Below are positions 35,162 through 44,979 of a stretch of 64,000 nt of DNA, in pieces (position 1 is the first letter of the stretch; each line of letters opens with the position of its first letter). The notes beneath the pieces are model-generated. The model was not told where the DNA came from and did not search any database. It saw only the letters and a list, made by a program, of their open reading frames with translations. The position numbers and the translations under genes are program-made. Origin of the DNA: Cellulophaga lytica DSM 7489 (lineage in GTDB: Bacteria; Bacteroidota; Bacteroidia; Flavobacteriales; Flavobacteriaceae); the NCBI RefSeq assembly GCF_000190595.1, contig NC_015167.1:2345501-2409500 (forward strand), written 5' to 3'.

Positions 35162-36250
35162 ATGAAACTTATAAATAACTGGAAATACTGGGTTTTTGCC
35201 TTAATAGGGTGGTTGGTTTTAATACTATCTACACTAACTTTTGACAAAGTCTCATACGGATTAGAATATGCAAACCAAAATGAATATTACGGTTATATAG
35301 GTTACTTAATAGGAGAAGGTATTGCATGTGGCTTACTAGCATATGCAATGTCTTTTATATTGTTATATTATATAGAAAAGCACATTACATTTGGGAACCT
35401 TAAAAAACGAAATGTAGTTAGTTTGGTATTGCTTTTTATTGGAGTTCAAATAATATACTCTTTAATTTTATGGCCAATGTTAGATGTGGTTCAGAGTATT
35501 TCTAGTTTTGAATCAGAGAAAAGCTTAACAGACTCTATAAATTGGTTTATGCGTTTAACAAATATACCATTCTTTTCTGCAATGTTTGTGATATGGATTT
35601 TTATAGTATTAGTAATAAAAGCTTATGACTACAACAAAAATATTACGTTAAAACAGTTTAAACTAGAGGGGAGTTTAAAAGAATCGCAATTAAACTCTTT
35701 AAAAGGACAAATTAATCCTCATTTTATGTTTAATAGCTTAAATAATATTAGAGGATTAATGTTAGAAGATGTTGGTAAGTCTAGAGAAATGCTTACAAAA
35801 CTGTCTGAAATGCTTAGATATTCATTAATTAAGAACGATGTAAATTCTATTGCTTTAGAAGAAGAGTTAGATATGGTAGAAAACTATATTGCTTTGTCTA
35901 AAATTCAGTTTGAAGATAGATTAGAATTTGTAAAAGAAGTAGATCCTAATTCGCTTTCTGTGTCCATACCTCCAATGATTATACAGTTATTGGTAGAAAA
36001 TGCGGCAAAGCACGGTATCGCTAATTTAATTAAAGGAGGCACAATAACGTTAATAACTAACAGAACCCATGATTATTTACATATAATAGTACGTAATACG
36101 GGTAAATTAAAAATAGCAAAAGGTTCTACGCAATTAGGGCTTAAAAATATAAAACAACGACTACGGTTGTTATACGGAAACTTAGCAGAGTTTTCTATAG
36201 GTGAAGTAAATGAAGAGGTAGTAGCAAATATTAAAATACCAATGGTATGA
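35162..36250 (+). CDS. LytS-type sensor histidine kinase
   Basis: A 362-residue membrane kinase. Four membrane helices (about residues 10-24, 45-70, 85-104, 137-154) precede a short linker and a His_kinase domain of the LytS family: phospho-acceptor His187 in KGQINPHFMFNSLNN, then VENAAKHG as the N-box and QLGLKNIKQRL as the G-box. It has no separate sensor domain, so the signal is probably sensed in the membrane. Its stop overlaps the start of the regulator gene by 4 nt. The kinase likely phosphorylates that regulator, and the small membrane proteins upstream are candidate inputs or outputs. Confidence 0.93.
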   Translation: MKLINNWKYWVFALIGWLVLILSTLTFDKVSYGLEYANQNEYYGYIGYLIGEGIACGLLAYAMSFILLYYIEKHITFGNLKKRNVVSLVLLFIGVQIIYSLILWPMLDVVQSISSFESEKSLTDSINWFMRLTNIPFFSAMFVIWIFIVLVIKAYDYNKNITLKQFKLEGSLKESQLNSLKGQINPHFMFNSLNNIRGLMLEDVGKSREMLTKLSEMLRYSLIKNDVNSIALEEELDMVENYIALSKIQFEDRLEFVKEVDPNSLSVSIPPMIIQLLVENAAKHGIANLIKGGTITLITNRTHDYLHIIVRNTGKLKIAKGSTQLGLKNIKQRLRLLYGNLAEFSIGEVNEEVVANIKIPMV

Positions 36251-36996
36251 GTATGATTAAAGCAGTTATAGTTGAAGATTCTAGATTGGCTAGAAACGAG
36301 TTAAAAGAATTGATTAAAAACCACGGCGATATAGAAATTGTTGGGGAGGCAGAGAATGTAGATGAAGGTTATAAATTAATTAATGAAACCCAACCAGACT
36401 TATTGTTTTTGGATATTAATATGCCAGAAAAAGATGGATTTGAGCTCTTAGAAATGTTAGATAAGGTGCCAATTACAGTGTTTACTACAGCTTTTGATGA
36501 ATATGCCATTAAATCTTTTGAGTATAATGCCTTAGATTACATTTTAAAACCTATAAACGCTAAGCGTTTTGCAAAAGCTATAGAAAAAGTTAAGGCACAA
36601 CTAGAGGGGGCTACAACAGAAAATGGCCAAGAGAATGCAACCAATGAAGCTAAAGAAAAACTAACAGAAAGTAGTCAGATTTTTATAAAAGATGGAGACA
36701 AATGTTGGTTGGTTAAAATAGGAGATATCTCTTTGTTTGAAATAGTGGGTAATTATACACGTGTTTATTTTAAAGGAGAAAAACCAATGTTGTATAAGTC
36801 TTTAAACCAAGTTGAAGAAAAATTACCAGAGCATAACTTTTTTAGGGTTAACAGGCAACAGATTATAAATGTAAATTACATTGCTAATGTTGTACCGTGG
36901 TTTAATGGTAAACTTAAATTAACAATGAACTCTGGTGAAGAAGTAGAGGTGTCTAGAAGACAGTCTTATATTTTTAAAGATAAAATGAGTATTTAA
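36247..36996 (+). CDS. LytTR family response regulator
   Basis: A 249-residue regulator. The receiver domain (1-~120) has Asp10/11-type acidic residues (VEDSRLAR), phospho-acceptor Asp56 (LLFLDINMP), and the switch segment YILKPINAKRF. A charged linker follows and the C-terminal LytTR DNA-binding domain (about 150-249) contains FEIVGNYTRVYF, FFRVNRQQIINVNYI and VEVSRRQSYIFKDK. LytTR domains bind tandem TACCGTT-like sites about 21 bp apart; two such sites occur 1.5-1.8 kb upstream. ATG 36247 overlaps the kinase stop; ATG 36253 is an alternative. Confidence 0.95.
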   Translation: MSMIKAVIVEDSRLARNELKELIKNHGDIEIVGEAENVDEGYKLINETQPDLLFLDINMPEKDGFELLEMLDKVPITVFTTAFDEYAIKSFEYNALDYILKPINAKRFAKAIEKVKAQLEGATTENGQENATNEAKEKLTESSQIFIKDGDKCWLVKIGDISLFEIVGNYTRVYFKGEKPMLYKSLNQVEEKLPEHNFFRVNRQQIINVNYIANVVPWFNGKLKLTMNSGEEVEVSRRQSYIFKDKMSI

Positions 36997-37006
36997 AAAA
37001 GATGCT

Positions 37007-37048
37007 AAAAAGTAATGACTAAATTGTGGGGAAAAACCACTACTTTTT
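37007..37048 (+). terminator. probable terminator of the LytTR operon
   Basis: AAAAAGTA and TACTTTTT enclose an inner GTGG-loop-CCAC hairpin, 11 nt after the regulator stop. The stem is interrupted by an unpaired stretch on the left side, so the fold is less certain than the others. Confidence 0.45.
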
Positions 37049-37182
37049 ATACATCTCTTCAGGAAATTAGCCATTAAGTAGGCTTGTATATTTTTACTAT
37101 CTAATAGTGTATAATTGTATACCTACTTTAAAGTTAATTAAAAATATTTACTTTTTAGTATAAAGTATTGTAAAACAATAAA

Positions 37183-38640
37183 TTATAACATTGGTGATAA
37201 CAGTTTTGCTATTTTATCTCCTAATCTAATATACCAAGGTCTATTAATCCATTTTTCTTTGTCTATTTGTTCTGCATCTAATAGATCGTTGTAAAAAGTT
37301 TTGGTTAATTCAGTAGCAATTTCTTCATCATACACAATAGCGTTAACCTCAAAATTAAGTTCAAAGCTTCTGTTGTCCATATTAGCCGTACCAACAATAG
37401 CTATTTTTTTATCTGTAACTATAGTTTTTGCATGTACAAACCCTTTTTTATAGCGGTAAACTTCTACGCCTGCATTTAATATTTCTCTGTAATATGCTCT
37501 AGAAGCAGCGTTTACTAAAAGGGTGTCTGACTCATAAGGTACAAGTAGTTTAACTTTTAACCCGCTCATTGCAGCAATGTTTAAAGCATCTAATAAACTT
37601 TCTCCAGGTATAAAATAAGGTGTGGTAATTAGTATTTCTTCCTCAGCTAAATAAATGGCTTGTAAAATAGAATATAAAATTGTTGGTGAGTTAGAGTCTG
37701 GTCCGCTAGCAGCAATTTGTACCAGTTTTGTATCTGTGTATGCAAATGAATTAAAAGGTACATACATCTCTTTCTCTAAAATTAAATTTTGGTTAGAGCA
37801 AGAGTTCCAGTCCGATAAAAATATATACTGTAAATAAGTTACCGCCGGACCTTCTAATTTTAAGTGCGTATCTCTCCAAAAAACGGCATCTGTGGTTTGG
37901 GTAGAGTTTACATAATTATCACTTACATTTATACCTCCAACAAAACCAATTTTACCATCTATAACAATAATTTTTCTGTGGTTGCGGTAATTAAGACTAT
38001 TAGCAAAAGCTATTAACTTTATTTTGTAAAAAGGTACAGCTTCAATACCAGCATCTCTTAATCTTTTACTAAGCGTTTTTCTTATTTCAGAACTACCATA
38101 ATCATCATAAATAAACCTAATTTTAACACCTTCTTTTGCTTTTTTTAGAAGGAGTTTTTCTATGGTATTACCAATTTTATCGTCTCTAAAAATATAATAT
38201 TCTATGTGTATATGATGCTGGGCTTTTTCAATAGCTTTTAAAACTTCCGGAAATTTATTTTCACCATTGAGTAAAAGTTTTACAGTATTGTTATTTGTAA
38301 GCGGACTAGCAGTATCTTTCAATAATAAGTTAACCAATTCTGATCTGCTTTTTGCAGGCTCATTACCATTTTCTAAAACTTCTTTAGAGTGTGCTATTAT
38401 TTCTTTTTCTAAAACTTTTCTTTGTTTAGAGTCTAACAAAAATTTGTTAGCATACATTTTATGTTTTCTGTAATTTATACCAAATGAGAAATAAATAATA
38501 ATACCTAAAAAAGGCAAAAACACTGCGCCTAATAAATAAGCAAGTGTTTTTGTAGTGCCTCTAGTATCATAAATTATACGCAAACATGTAAATAATAATA
38601 AAAGTGCGTATAGTATTTCTAACAACAATATCCAGTTCAT
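37183..38640 (-). CDS. cls: cardiolipin synthase
   Basis: A 485-residue membrane enzyme that joins two phosphatidylglycerols to make cardiolipin. Two N-terminal membrane helices (about residues 3-25 and 33-55) are followed by two phospholipase D domains. The HKD motifs are in HRKIIVIDGKIGFVGG and HAKTIVTDKKIAIVGTANMD. All expected residues are present and the length fits the family. The gene starts 10 nt downstream of an inverted repeat that recurs before the alpha-2-macroglobulin gene, its upstream neighbour on the same strand. Confidence 0.95.
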   Translation of the reverse strand: MNWILLLEILYALLLLFTCLRIIYDTRGTTKTLAYLLGAVFLPFLGIIIYFSFGINYRKHKMYANKFLLDSKQRKVLEKEIIAHSKEVLENGNEPAKSRSELVNLLLKDTASPLTNNNTVKLLLNGENKFPEVLKAIEKAQHHIHIEYYIFRDDKIGNTIEKLLLKKAKEGVKIRFIYDDYGSSEIRKTLSKRLRDAGIEAVPFYKIKLIAFANSLNYRNHRKIIVIDGKIGFVGGINVSDNYVNSTQTTDAVFWRDTHLKLEGPAVTYLQYIFLSDWNSCSNQNLILEKEMYVPFNSFAYTDTKLVQIAASGPDSNSPTILYSILQAIYLAEEEILITTPYFIPGESLLDALNIAAMSGLKVKLLVPYESDTLLVNAASRAYYREILNAGVEVYRYKKGFVHAKTIVTDKKIAIVGTANMDNRSFELNFEVNAIVYDEEIATELTKTFYNDLLDAEQIDKEKWINRPWYIRLGDKIAKLLSPML

Positions 38641-38646
38641 AAAAAA

Positions 38647-38667
38647 CAGTTTATCTTGTTAAGATAA
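38647..38667. promoter_or_regulatory. shared 14-bp element before cls (perfect inverted repeat)
   Basis: On the minus strand TCTTAACAAGATAA (38651-38664) lies exactly 10 nt before the cls ATG. It is part of a perfect 7-bp inverted repeat (TTATCTT-GTT-AAGATAA). The identical 14-mer at the same distance from the start precedes the alpha-2-macroglobulin gene. Confidence 0.5.
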
Positions 38668-38690
38668 GCAATACATTTGTTTAACGTCTA

Positions 38691-41600
38691 TTATTTGTTA
38701 ACAGAAACTCGTACGCCTTCACTATGGCTACTAAATTCTGGAGCATACATACTTTGTATTGTTGTAATACCATTACTAAAATCACCCGCGTTATTTACAC
38801 GCAAGTTATACTCAAAAACATACACTCCTTTAGGTAAATAGTCAAAAAAGAAATTAGTGCTAGCATCTTTAGTACTTTCATAATAACCTAAACCATCTTG
38901 CCATTTGTATCTAGATAGTATATTTACAGGTTCTAATCCAGAGGCTCTCATATCTTTCATATGAACAAATTCCATTGCTCTGTCTGCTCTAAGCTCTATA
39001 CGTACTTTAACCAAATCACCTACAGCAAGTTTTGTGTTTTTTGTTATTTCAGATAACTGCTCGCCAGTATTGGTATTCTTTTGTAAGAACAGTTTTTTAG
39101 CTAATTTTAGTGGTGTTTCTGCAGATGTTATTTTGTCTAAATTTTCAAAATACTGCCAATACATAGCTCCCCAAGCAATACCGTTACCTTTTTTGGTGAT
39201 TTGTACATCTGCCATATTTGGTTCTATTTCTTTACCGCTCCAACTAGTTTTGTAGTAACCTGTACCAGCTTCTACTTTAACATTATCTAGCTTACTAGGG
39301 TCTATTTTTTTATCAGCTACTAAAACATCTACTGCATCTGTTACAGAAAGCCAATCACTACCTTGTAACAGCAAAGCATAAACAGCTTCTGTTGTAGCTT
39401 TTGTTGTTTTCCATTGGTTAGTTTGTTTGTTTTTAAGTAACCAAATTTTAAGATTGTCAATTGTTTTAGTGTCATTCTCAATTTCTGTAAAAGCTTCAAT
39501 TAATAATGACTGGGTTTCTATTGGTGCTTGGTACCAATACCAAGAACTGGTGTTTTCTTTCCAATACATACCCAATTCATCTGAAGTAATGCTGTTTTGT
39601 TTTAAAGATTTTAAAATCTTTTTAGCAGTAGCAGCTTCATCCATTCTATGCAAACTTAACGCAAGCAAGCCTTTGTTGTATAAACTGCGCTTGGTCCAGT
39701 ATTTTTTAGCTTGCCCTTTGTAATATGCAGTAACTTCTCTTGTTTTTTTAGACGCTTTAACATCCGGATAAAAACTACGCATATATAAATAATGTAGTTG
39801 CATATTACTTAAATGGTCACTGTTTAAGTTAGAGCTATGTTTTTTCATATACTCATACTCACTTACAAATTCATTATCTAGGTAGGTAATAGCTTTTGTA
39901 ATCATTTGCGCAACATCTTTGTCTTTTTTATTCAATGCTTTTAAGGCATCTAAATGCCCAAAACCAGCAATAATATGTTGCGTTATATACCTACTTTCAT
40001 TACCACCGTTAAACCAAGCCCAAGCACCATTATTGGTTTGGTTGTTTGCTAATTTACGAACCACTGCTGCTTGTTCACTTTTCATTTTATTTAAATTAAA
40101 AAGTAAAGCAATACGTTTTTTTTGTTCTGTTTCAGATTGTGCATCTCGTAACCAAGGAGTTTCTTGAATTAAAATTGATTTTAATTCCTGGTTCTTTTCT
40201 AAATTACTTAACAATGCATCAGAATTTGCCCATTGCTTAAAAACTTCCTGTATTTTAGGAGTACTATTTGCAATATGGCTAGCCAATGTATTTGCATAAT
40301 ACCTAGAGAATAACTGCTCATTACACTCGTGCGGATACTCCATTAAGTATGGTAATGCCTGCACAGCATACCAAGCCGGATTAGATGTAATTTCTAAACT
40401 TAATTTATGGTTTGTTAATGTTGTAGATGTATTATTTTTTAATTTGTCTAAGCTGAATTTTTTAGTTTGATTGCTTCTTACCCACATTGGTAAAGTTTCT
40501 GTTACCAACATTCTATTGGTAAGTACAGGAAGTAAGTTTTGCTCACCATCACTAAAATTACCTGCTTTGGCAATAACCGTATATTGTACAGCCTGAAGAT
40601 TTTTAGGAATTTCTATAGTCCATGAAACCTGAGTGTTGCCTTTTGCATCTACAGAGAAGTTATTTTCTGTAGTAGATGTAATTAATGTAGCTGTAATATT
40701 TTTACCAGTAACAGCATCTTTAAGCTCTAAAGTGGCTGCACCAGATAATTTTTTGTCTGTTATATTGGCAATTTTAGAGCTAAAAATAAGCTTGTCTCCT
40801 TCACGTAAAAAACGTGGAGCATTTGGCATAACCATTAGCTCTTTTTGTGTTACAGTTTGCAGTGTTGTTACAGCACTTTCTAAACTCTTGGTATGTGCTA
40901 ATAACTGCAATTTCCATTTAGTTAATGCTTCTGGTGTTGTGAAATTAAATGAAACATTACCCTCTTTATCTGTTTGTAAATGAGGAAAAAAGAATGCTGT
41001 TTCTTGTAAGTTTTTTCTAATCTTAACTTCTTCTTTTTTAGCAGGAACAGATGCAGGAGCAGTGCTATCTTTTTTAGATTCTACAGGACTACTCATGGCA
41101 TCATCTAATGCGCCAGAAGCACTTTCCTCTACTACAACTATTTCTTCAGTATCTTCTGCTACCATTTCCATAGCAACAGGTGATGTAGATTTTCTCATCA
41201 TAGACCTGCGGTTATAATAAGAGTTACCTATGTACAAGTCATACCATTTAAAAGAGTCATAATCTTGACCTTTATATAGGTATTTATAGGGTTCGTTAGT
41301 ATAAACTCTAAACGAATTTGAAGAGAAACTTACATATGCATTAGTCCTTGTTTTTGAGGAGTGTGTTTGGTAGTTTATTGGGTAAAAGTACCAGTTATGA
41401 CCTCTAAATTCATCTAAAGAAGCATCATACATACTGGCAAGTATTTCTGCAGCAACCTTATCTCCTTTAGGACCTTTAATTTTAAATTTCCAAGTTTCAT
41501 CTGTACCTGGTTTAATTTTATCTCTAAAGGTTACTGTTTCTATTTCTAAAGATGTACTTGGGTAAGGCACATTAATATATACTATACCATCATTATAAGA

Positions 41601-44600
41601 GTTGTATGCAGTAAAAGAGTAATTAATAGATAAACCACCCATATCTTCTTTAGTTATTGGCAATTTAATTGTTTTAGAGTTGTTGTTAAGTGTCACTATT
41701 TTTGTTTCTACAGGCTTATTACCTCTGTCTATGTATAAAGTAACATACAATGGTGTAGCTGCTGATAACAATTTAACTTCTACATTATCTCCAACACTGT
41801 AACTGTTTTTATCAATTTTTATATTAAAAAGTTCATTGTCTGCAGTAGTTTTATCTTTTGCACTGTACAAGCTTGTTATAGCTTTATCTGTAACTGTTTG
41901 TCCAAATTTGTCTTTTGTTTCTAGTTCTATAATATATTTTCCTGAATCCCATTTTTTAATAGTTGGTAAATTAACTATAGCAGATTTTTCAGTATCAAAA
42001 GTAGTGCTCCATAATAGTGGACCCTTGTCCCAATCTTTTGGTTGTTGTTTTTTATATATTTCATTAGGAAATTTGTCATTAAAAATATCCTCATCCATCT
42101 TATAGTCAGGTGCAGACCAAGGTCTACTACGTTTAACATTTTTAGGCGCCTGTAATTTATATATTTTTAAAGATCCTTTTGCTGCAGCAAATTGTCCGTT
42201 TAAATTGCTTGTGTTTACATATAGTACACTGTCTTTTTTTGTTTTGTCTATTTGCGAGTTTACATTTATAGTGGCGTTTAAACTATGGTAACCAACATTA
42301 ACTACAGTTGTTGTACTTTTTGTTTCGCCATTAATATCTGTAACATCTGCAGTAATTTCATAATTAAAAACAGGTAAGTTTTCTTTATTGGCACTTTTTT
42401 CTGGTATAGCCTTAAATGTAATTTGGTAATTACCATTAGCATCTGTAGTTGTTTCTCCGTGTTTAATTTCTTGTGGTGTGCTATTATAGTAAGGCATTCT
42501 CCAATAGTACCAGATAGGGTACCTAACTAATCTTTTTACAGTGTATACAACTTTAGCGTCACTAATTGTACTACCAGCAAAAGCATTGGCTGTACCGTTT
42601 ACCGTTACCATATCATTAACCTTGTAAGTCTCTGTAACAGGTTTAAAAGTTGTTGTAAATTTTGGACGTTTGTATTCTTCTACACTTATATAGCTAGTAC
42701 TATTTATTTTATTAGGAGTAGAAATTGCTTCTATAGTAAAATTACCTGTTAAGCCATTGCTTGGTAATATAAATTCACCGCAAAAAGAGCCGTATTCATT
42801 TGTAGTTAATTCTAAAGTTTTTACAGCTTGGTAGTTAACATCTTTTAATGTTACCGTAAACTTAGCGTTTTTTAATACTGTAGATTTATTGTTTTTCTGT
42901 TGTACTGCTATCCCTTTAAAATAAACAGGTTGTCCTGGTCTATAAATACTACGATCTGTAAATAAAAAGGCATTGTTATATTCTGTATTTTTATTTCTGT
43001 TGGCTTTAGTGTATACATTATACGTACCAAATGTAGCGTAATCATCATTACTACTAACCTTAAGTTTTATATTACGCCATCTTTCTTTTGTTTTATGAAT
43101 GGTAACTATACCTAAACTATTGGTTTTAAATTTTGCGTGTTGCACAGGGTCATCATACGTTTTGTGGTACTCAAACTTAACAGTTGCATTAGCAATTGGT
43201 TTGCCGTTAGCCCTCTCTACTACCTGAAAATAATCTTCTGTATCTGTAGATGTATTTACAACAGCCATATCTGTAACTTGTATGGTACTATAACCAAATG
43301 TTTTGGTTAGTTTAGTTGGCTCTGCAAGTATAAGTAATTGGTTAACATTTAAACTAGGTATAATAACCTCAATGGTGTGATTTTGATAGTCTTTTTCGTT
43401 TTTTAATTTTGTTTTCCAAGTTTTTACACTTTTAAGCTTTTTTATAAACTGTAGCTTTTTATCATTTTCATAAATTGTGTCTAACGTATATAATTGCTTG
43501 TCTGAAATAGTATAGGCTGTAAAATTTAAATCGTCTACGTTTTTATAACGTACAAGAACCTTAGCGGGTTTATTGGCTTGTATATAGCTTTCTGTAGTTA
43601 TGCTTAACTGACTTCTTTTTATTGATGTAATTAGGTCGTTGCACATTTCTGCGGCTCTACTTTTAGGAAACTTTGCTATTACAGTTTCACAAACTTTAAT
43701 AGCATCATTTTTTTTCCATTTGTTTTCTTGCTCAGCGCTAAAAGGTTGGTAAGTATCACCTTGATTATTGTAGTATGTTGCAATGTTGTAATTGTATAAA
43801 CCAGAAACGGCATTGCTTTTAAATACGTTAACCATTTTTTTTAAGGTAGATAAGTAGTATTTATCTTTCTCTAAAAAAACAGCATTTGAGTATACAAAAT
43901 TTAAACGTTCTAAATCTACTTCAGCAAAAGCCTCTGGTGAAGCATCGTTTTTATGAAAATCTAATAAATTTTGATATACTTTTAAGGCTCTGGCTTTTAA
44001 TGATGTTTTATCGTCTTCGTTAATAGGTAAGCTAATAAAATCTGTTCCACTACAAAGCATATTTTGGTCATCAATCTCAAACTTATCAGCAGGTCTTGTA
44101 ATGTTACTTTCATCTGTTTTATAAAACTCTAATGCAGTATGAGATAAAAGGTCAAACAAGGTAGGCCTGTATATTTCAGAATCTTTTCTGTTGTTTAATA
44201 ACAAGTCAAATTCAGTTACTTTTATGTTTTGTAATGTGCTACTATTTTCTAATGATGCCTTAAAATGTGTGTCAATTTCATAAAACAATGTAGTTAAGTC
44301 CCAAGTTCTAAAATCTACACTATCTATTTTAGTTTCAGTTGTAGTTCTATTGTAAAATCGATACCTATTTTGTCTAAAATATTGTAAATATAAATTAGCT
44401 AAATAACTGTGCAAAACGTTTTTTGTTGGAGAATCACTTTTAGCAATTTCAGATTTAAAATTATTTATAATAGTTAACACAGCATTTTCCTCTAAAACCA
44501 TTGCATATTTAGAGATGTACAACAATGCCTTTATATTTTGTGGCGAGTTACCTTCTTTTTTTGCTTTGGCAGCAATTAGCTGTACTGTTTCTAAGGCAGA

Positions 44601-44726
44601 TTTAGTCATTGTAGACTTTTCGTGCTTTTCTACGGTTTTCCAAAGTGCGTTAAAACTGTTGTTTTCTTGTGCCATTGCTATGTTTGCAAATAAAATTAGA
44701 ACTATAATTGACGTTAAGTTTTTCAT
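38691..44726 (-). CDS. bacterial alpha-2-macroglobulin family protein
   Basis: A 2011-residue exported protein with a signal peptide (VLILFANIAMAQ). MG-type beta domains occupy the middle (for example DRSIYRPGQPVYFKGI), followed by the bait-like acidic/serine region with EEIVVVEESASG and the A2M family segment TEALTKWKLQLLAHTKS. The complement-like domain carries PHECNEQ with Cys1468 and Gln1471, so a thioester of C-x-E-Q type is possible. Bacterial A2Ms are thought to trap attacking proteases at the envelope. No penicillin-binding protein gene of the usual PBP1c partner lies beside it. It shares an upstream 14-bp element with cls. Confidence 0.93.
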   Translation of the reverse strand: MKNLTSIIVLILFANIAMAQENNSFNALWKTVEKHEKSTMTKSALETVQLIAAKAKKEGNSPQNIKALLYISKYAMVLEENAVLTIINNFKSEIAKSDSPTKNVLHSYLANLYLQYFRQNRYRFYNRTTTETKIDSVDFRTWDLTTLFYEIDTHFKASLENSSTLQNIKVTEFDLLLNNRKDSEIYRPTLFDLLSHTALEFYKTDESNITRPADKFEIDDQNMLCSGTDFISLPINEDDKTSLKARALKVYQNLLDFHKNDASPEAFAEVDLERLNFVYSNAVFLEKDKYYLSTLKKMVNVFKSNAVSGLYNYNIATYYNNQGDTYQPFSAEQENKWKKNDAIKVCETVIAKFPKSRAAEMCNDLITSIKRSQLSITTESYIQANKPAKVLVRYKNVDDLNFTAYTISDKQLYTLDTIYENDKKLQFIKKLKSVKTWKTKLKNEKDYQNHTIEVIIPSLNVNQLLILAEPTKLTKTFGYSTIQVTDMAVVNTSTDTEDYFQVVERANGKPIANATVKFEYHKTYDDPVQHAKFKTNSLGIVTIHKTKERWRNIKLKVSSNDDYATFGTYNVYTKANRNKNTEYNNAFLFTDRSIYRPGQPVYFKGIAVQQKNNKSTVLKNAKFTVTLKDVNYQAVKTLELTTNEYGSFCGEFILPSNGLTGNFTIEAISTPNKINSTSYISVEEYKRPKFTTTFKPVTETYKVNDMVTVNGTANAFAGSTISDAKVVYTVKRLVRYPIWYYWRMPYYNSTPQEIKHGETTTDANGNYQITFKAIPEKSANKENLPVFNYEITADVTDINGETKSTTTVVNVGYHSLNATINVNSQIDKTKKDSVLYVNTSNLNGQFAAAKGSLKIYKLQAPKNVKRSRPWSAPDYKMDEDIFNDKFPNEIYKKQQPKDWDKGPLLWSTTFDTEKSAIVNLPTIKKWDSGKYIIELETKDKFGQTVTDKAITSLYSAKDKTTADNELFNIKIDKNSYSVGDNVEVKLLSAATPLYVTLYIDRGNKPVETKIVTLNNNSKTIKLPITKEDMGGLSINYSFTAYNSYNDGIVYINVPYPSTSLEIETVTFRDKIKPGTDETWKFKIKGPKGDKVAAEILASMYDASLDEFRGHNWYFYPINYQTHSSKTRTNAYVSFSSNSFRVYTNEPYKYLYKGQDYDSFKWYDLYIGNSYYNRRSMMRKSTSPVAMEMVAEDTEEIVVVEESASGALDDAMSSPVESKKDSTAPASVPAKKEEVKIRKNLQETAFFFPHLQTDKEGNVSFNFTTPEALTKWKLQLLAHTKSLESAVTTLQTVTQKELMVMPNAPRFLREGDKLIFSSKIANITDKKLSGAATLELKDAVTGKNITATLITSTTENNFSVDAKGNTQVSWTIEIPKNLQAVQYTVIAKAGNFSDGEQNLLPVLTNRMLVTETLPMWVRSNQTKKFSLDKLKNNTSTTLTNHKLSLEITSNPAWYAVQALPYLMEYPHECNEQLFSRYYANTLASHIANSTPKIQEVFKQWANSDALLSNLEKNQELKSILIQETPWLRDAQSETEQKKRIALLFNLNKMKSEQAAVVRKLANNQTNNGAWAWFNGGNESRYITQHIIAGFGHLDALKALNKKDKDVAQMITKAITYLDNEFVSEYEYMKKHSSNLNSDHLSNMQLHYLYMRSFYPDVKASKKTREVTAYYKGQAKKYWTKRSLYNKGLLALSLHRMDEAATAKKILKSLKQNSITSDELGMYWKENTSSWYWYQAPIETQSLLIEAFTEIENDTKTIDNLKIWLLKNKQTNQWKTTKATTEAVYALLLQGSDWLSVTDAVDVLVADKKIDPSKLDNVKVEAGTGYYKTSWSGKEIEPNMADVQITKKGNGIAWGAMYWQYFENLDKITSAETPLKLAKKLFLQKNTNTGEQLSEITKNTKLAVGDLVKVRIELRADRAMEFVHMKDMRASGLEPVNILSRYKWQDGLGYYESTKDASTNFFFDYLPKGVYVFEYNLRVNNAGDFSNGITTIQSMYAPEFSSHSEGVRVSVNK

Positions 44727-44736
44727 TACCTGTATG

Positions 44737-44750
44737 TTATCTTGTTAAGA
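44737..44750. promoter_or_regulatory. shared 14-bp element before the alpha-2-macroglobulin gene
   Basis: On the minus strand TCTTAACAAGATAA lies exactly 10 nt before the ATG at 44726, as before cls. Here the inverted repeat is incomplete, but the 14-mer is identical. Confidence 0.5.
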
Positions 44751-44979
44751 CTTATGAATCTAAATCTGCATTAAAAGTACTAACAAAAATGAGCTTTATA
44801 GTACAACTATGCAATTAAGAATGCGTTAACTTACCCTTTAAGTGAGTAAAGTCATCTAAACAAATCAAAAGTAGTACCATTCTAAGTTTTTTACATCCCA
44901 ATTTACCGTGTAATTGTCTGCAGTGTTTATTTTTTTTATACCTATTTGTATTGTTATCTTTACGGCAATAATTTTACGT

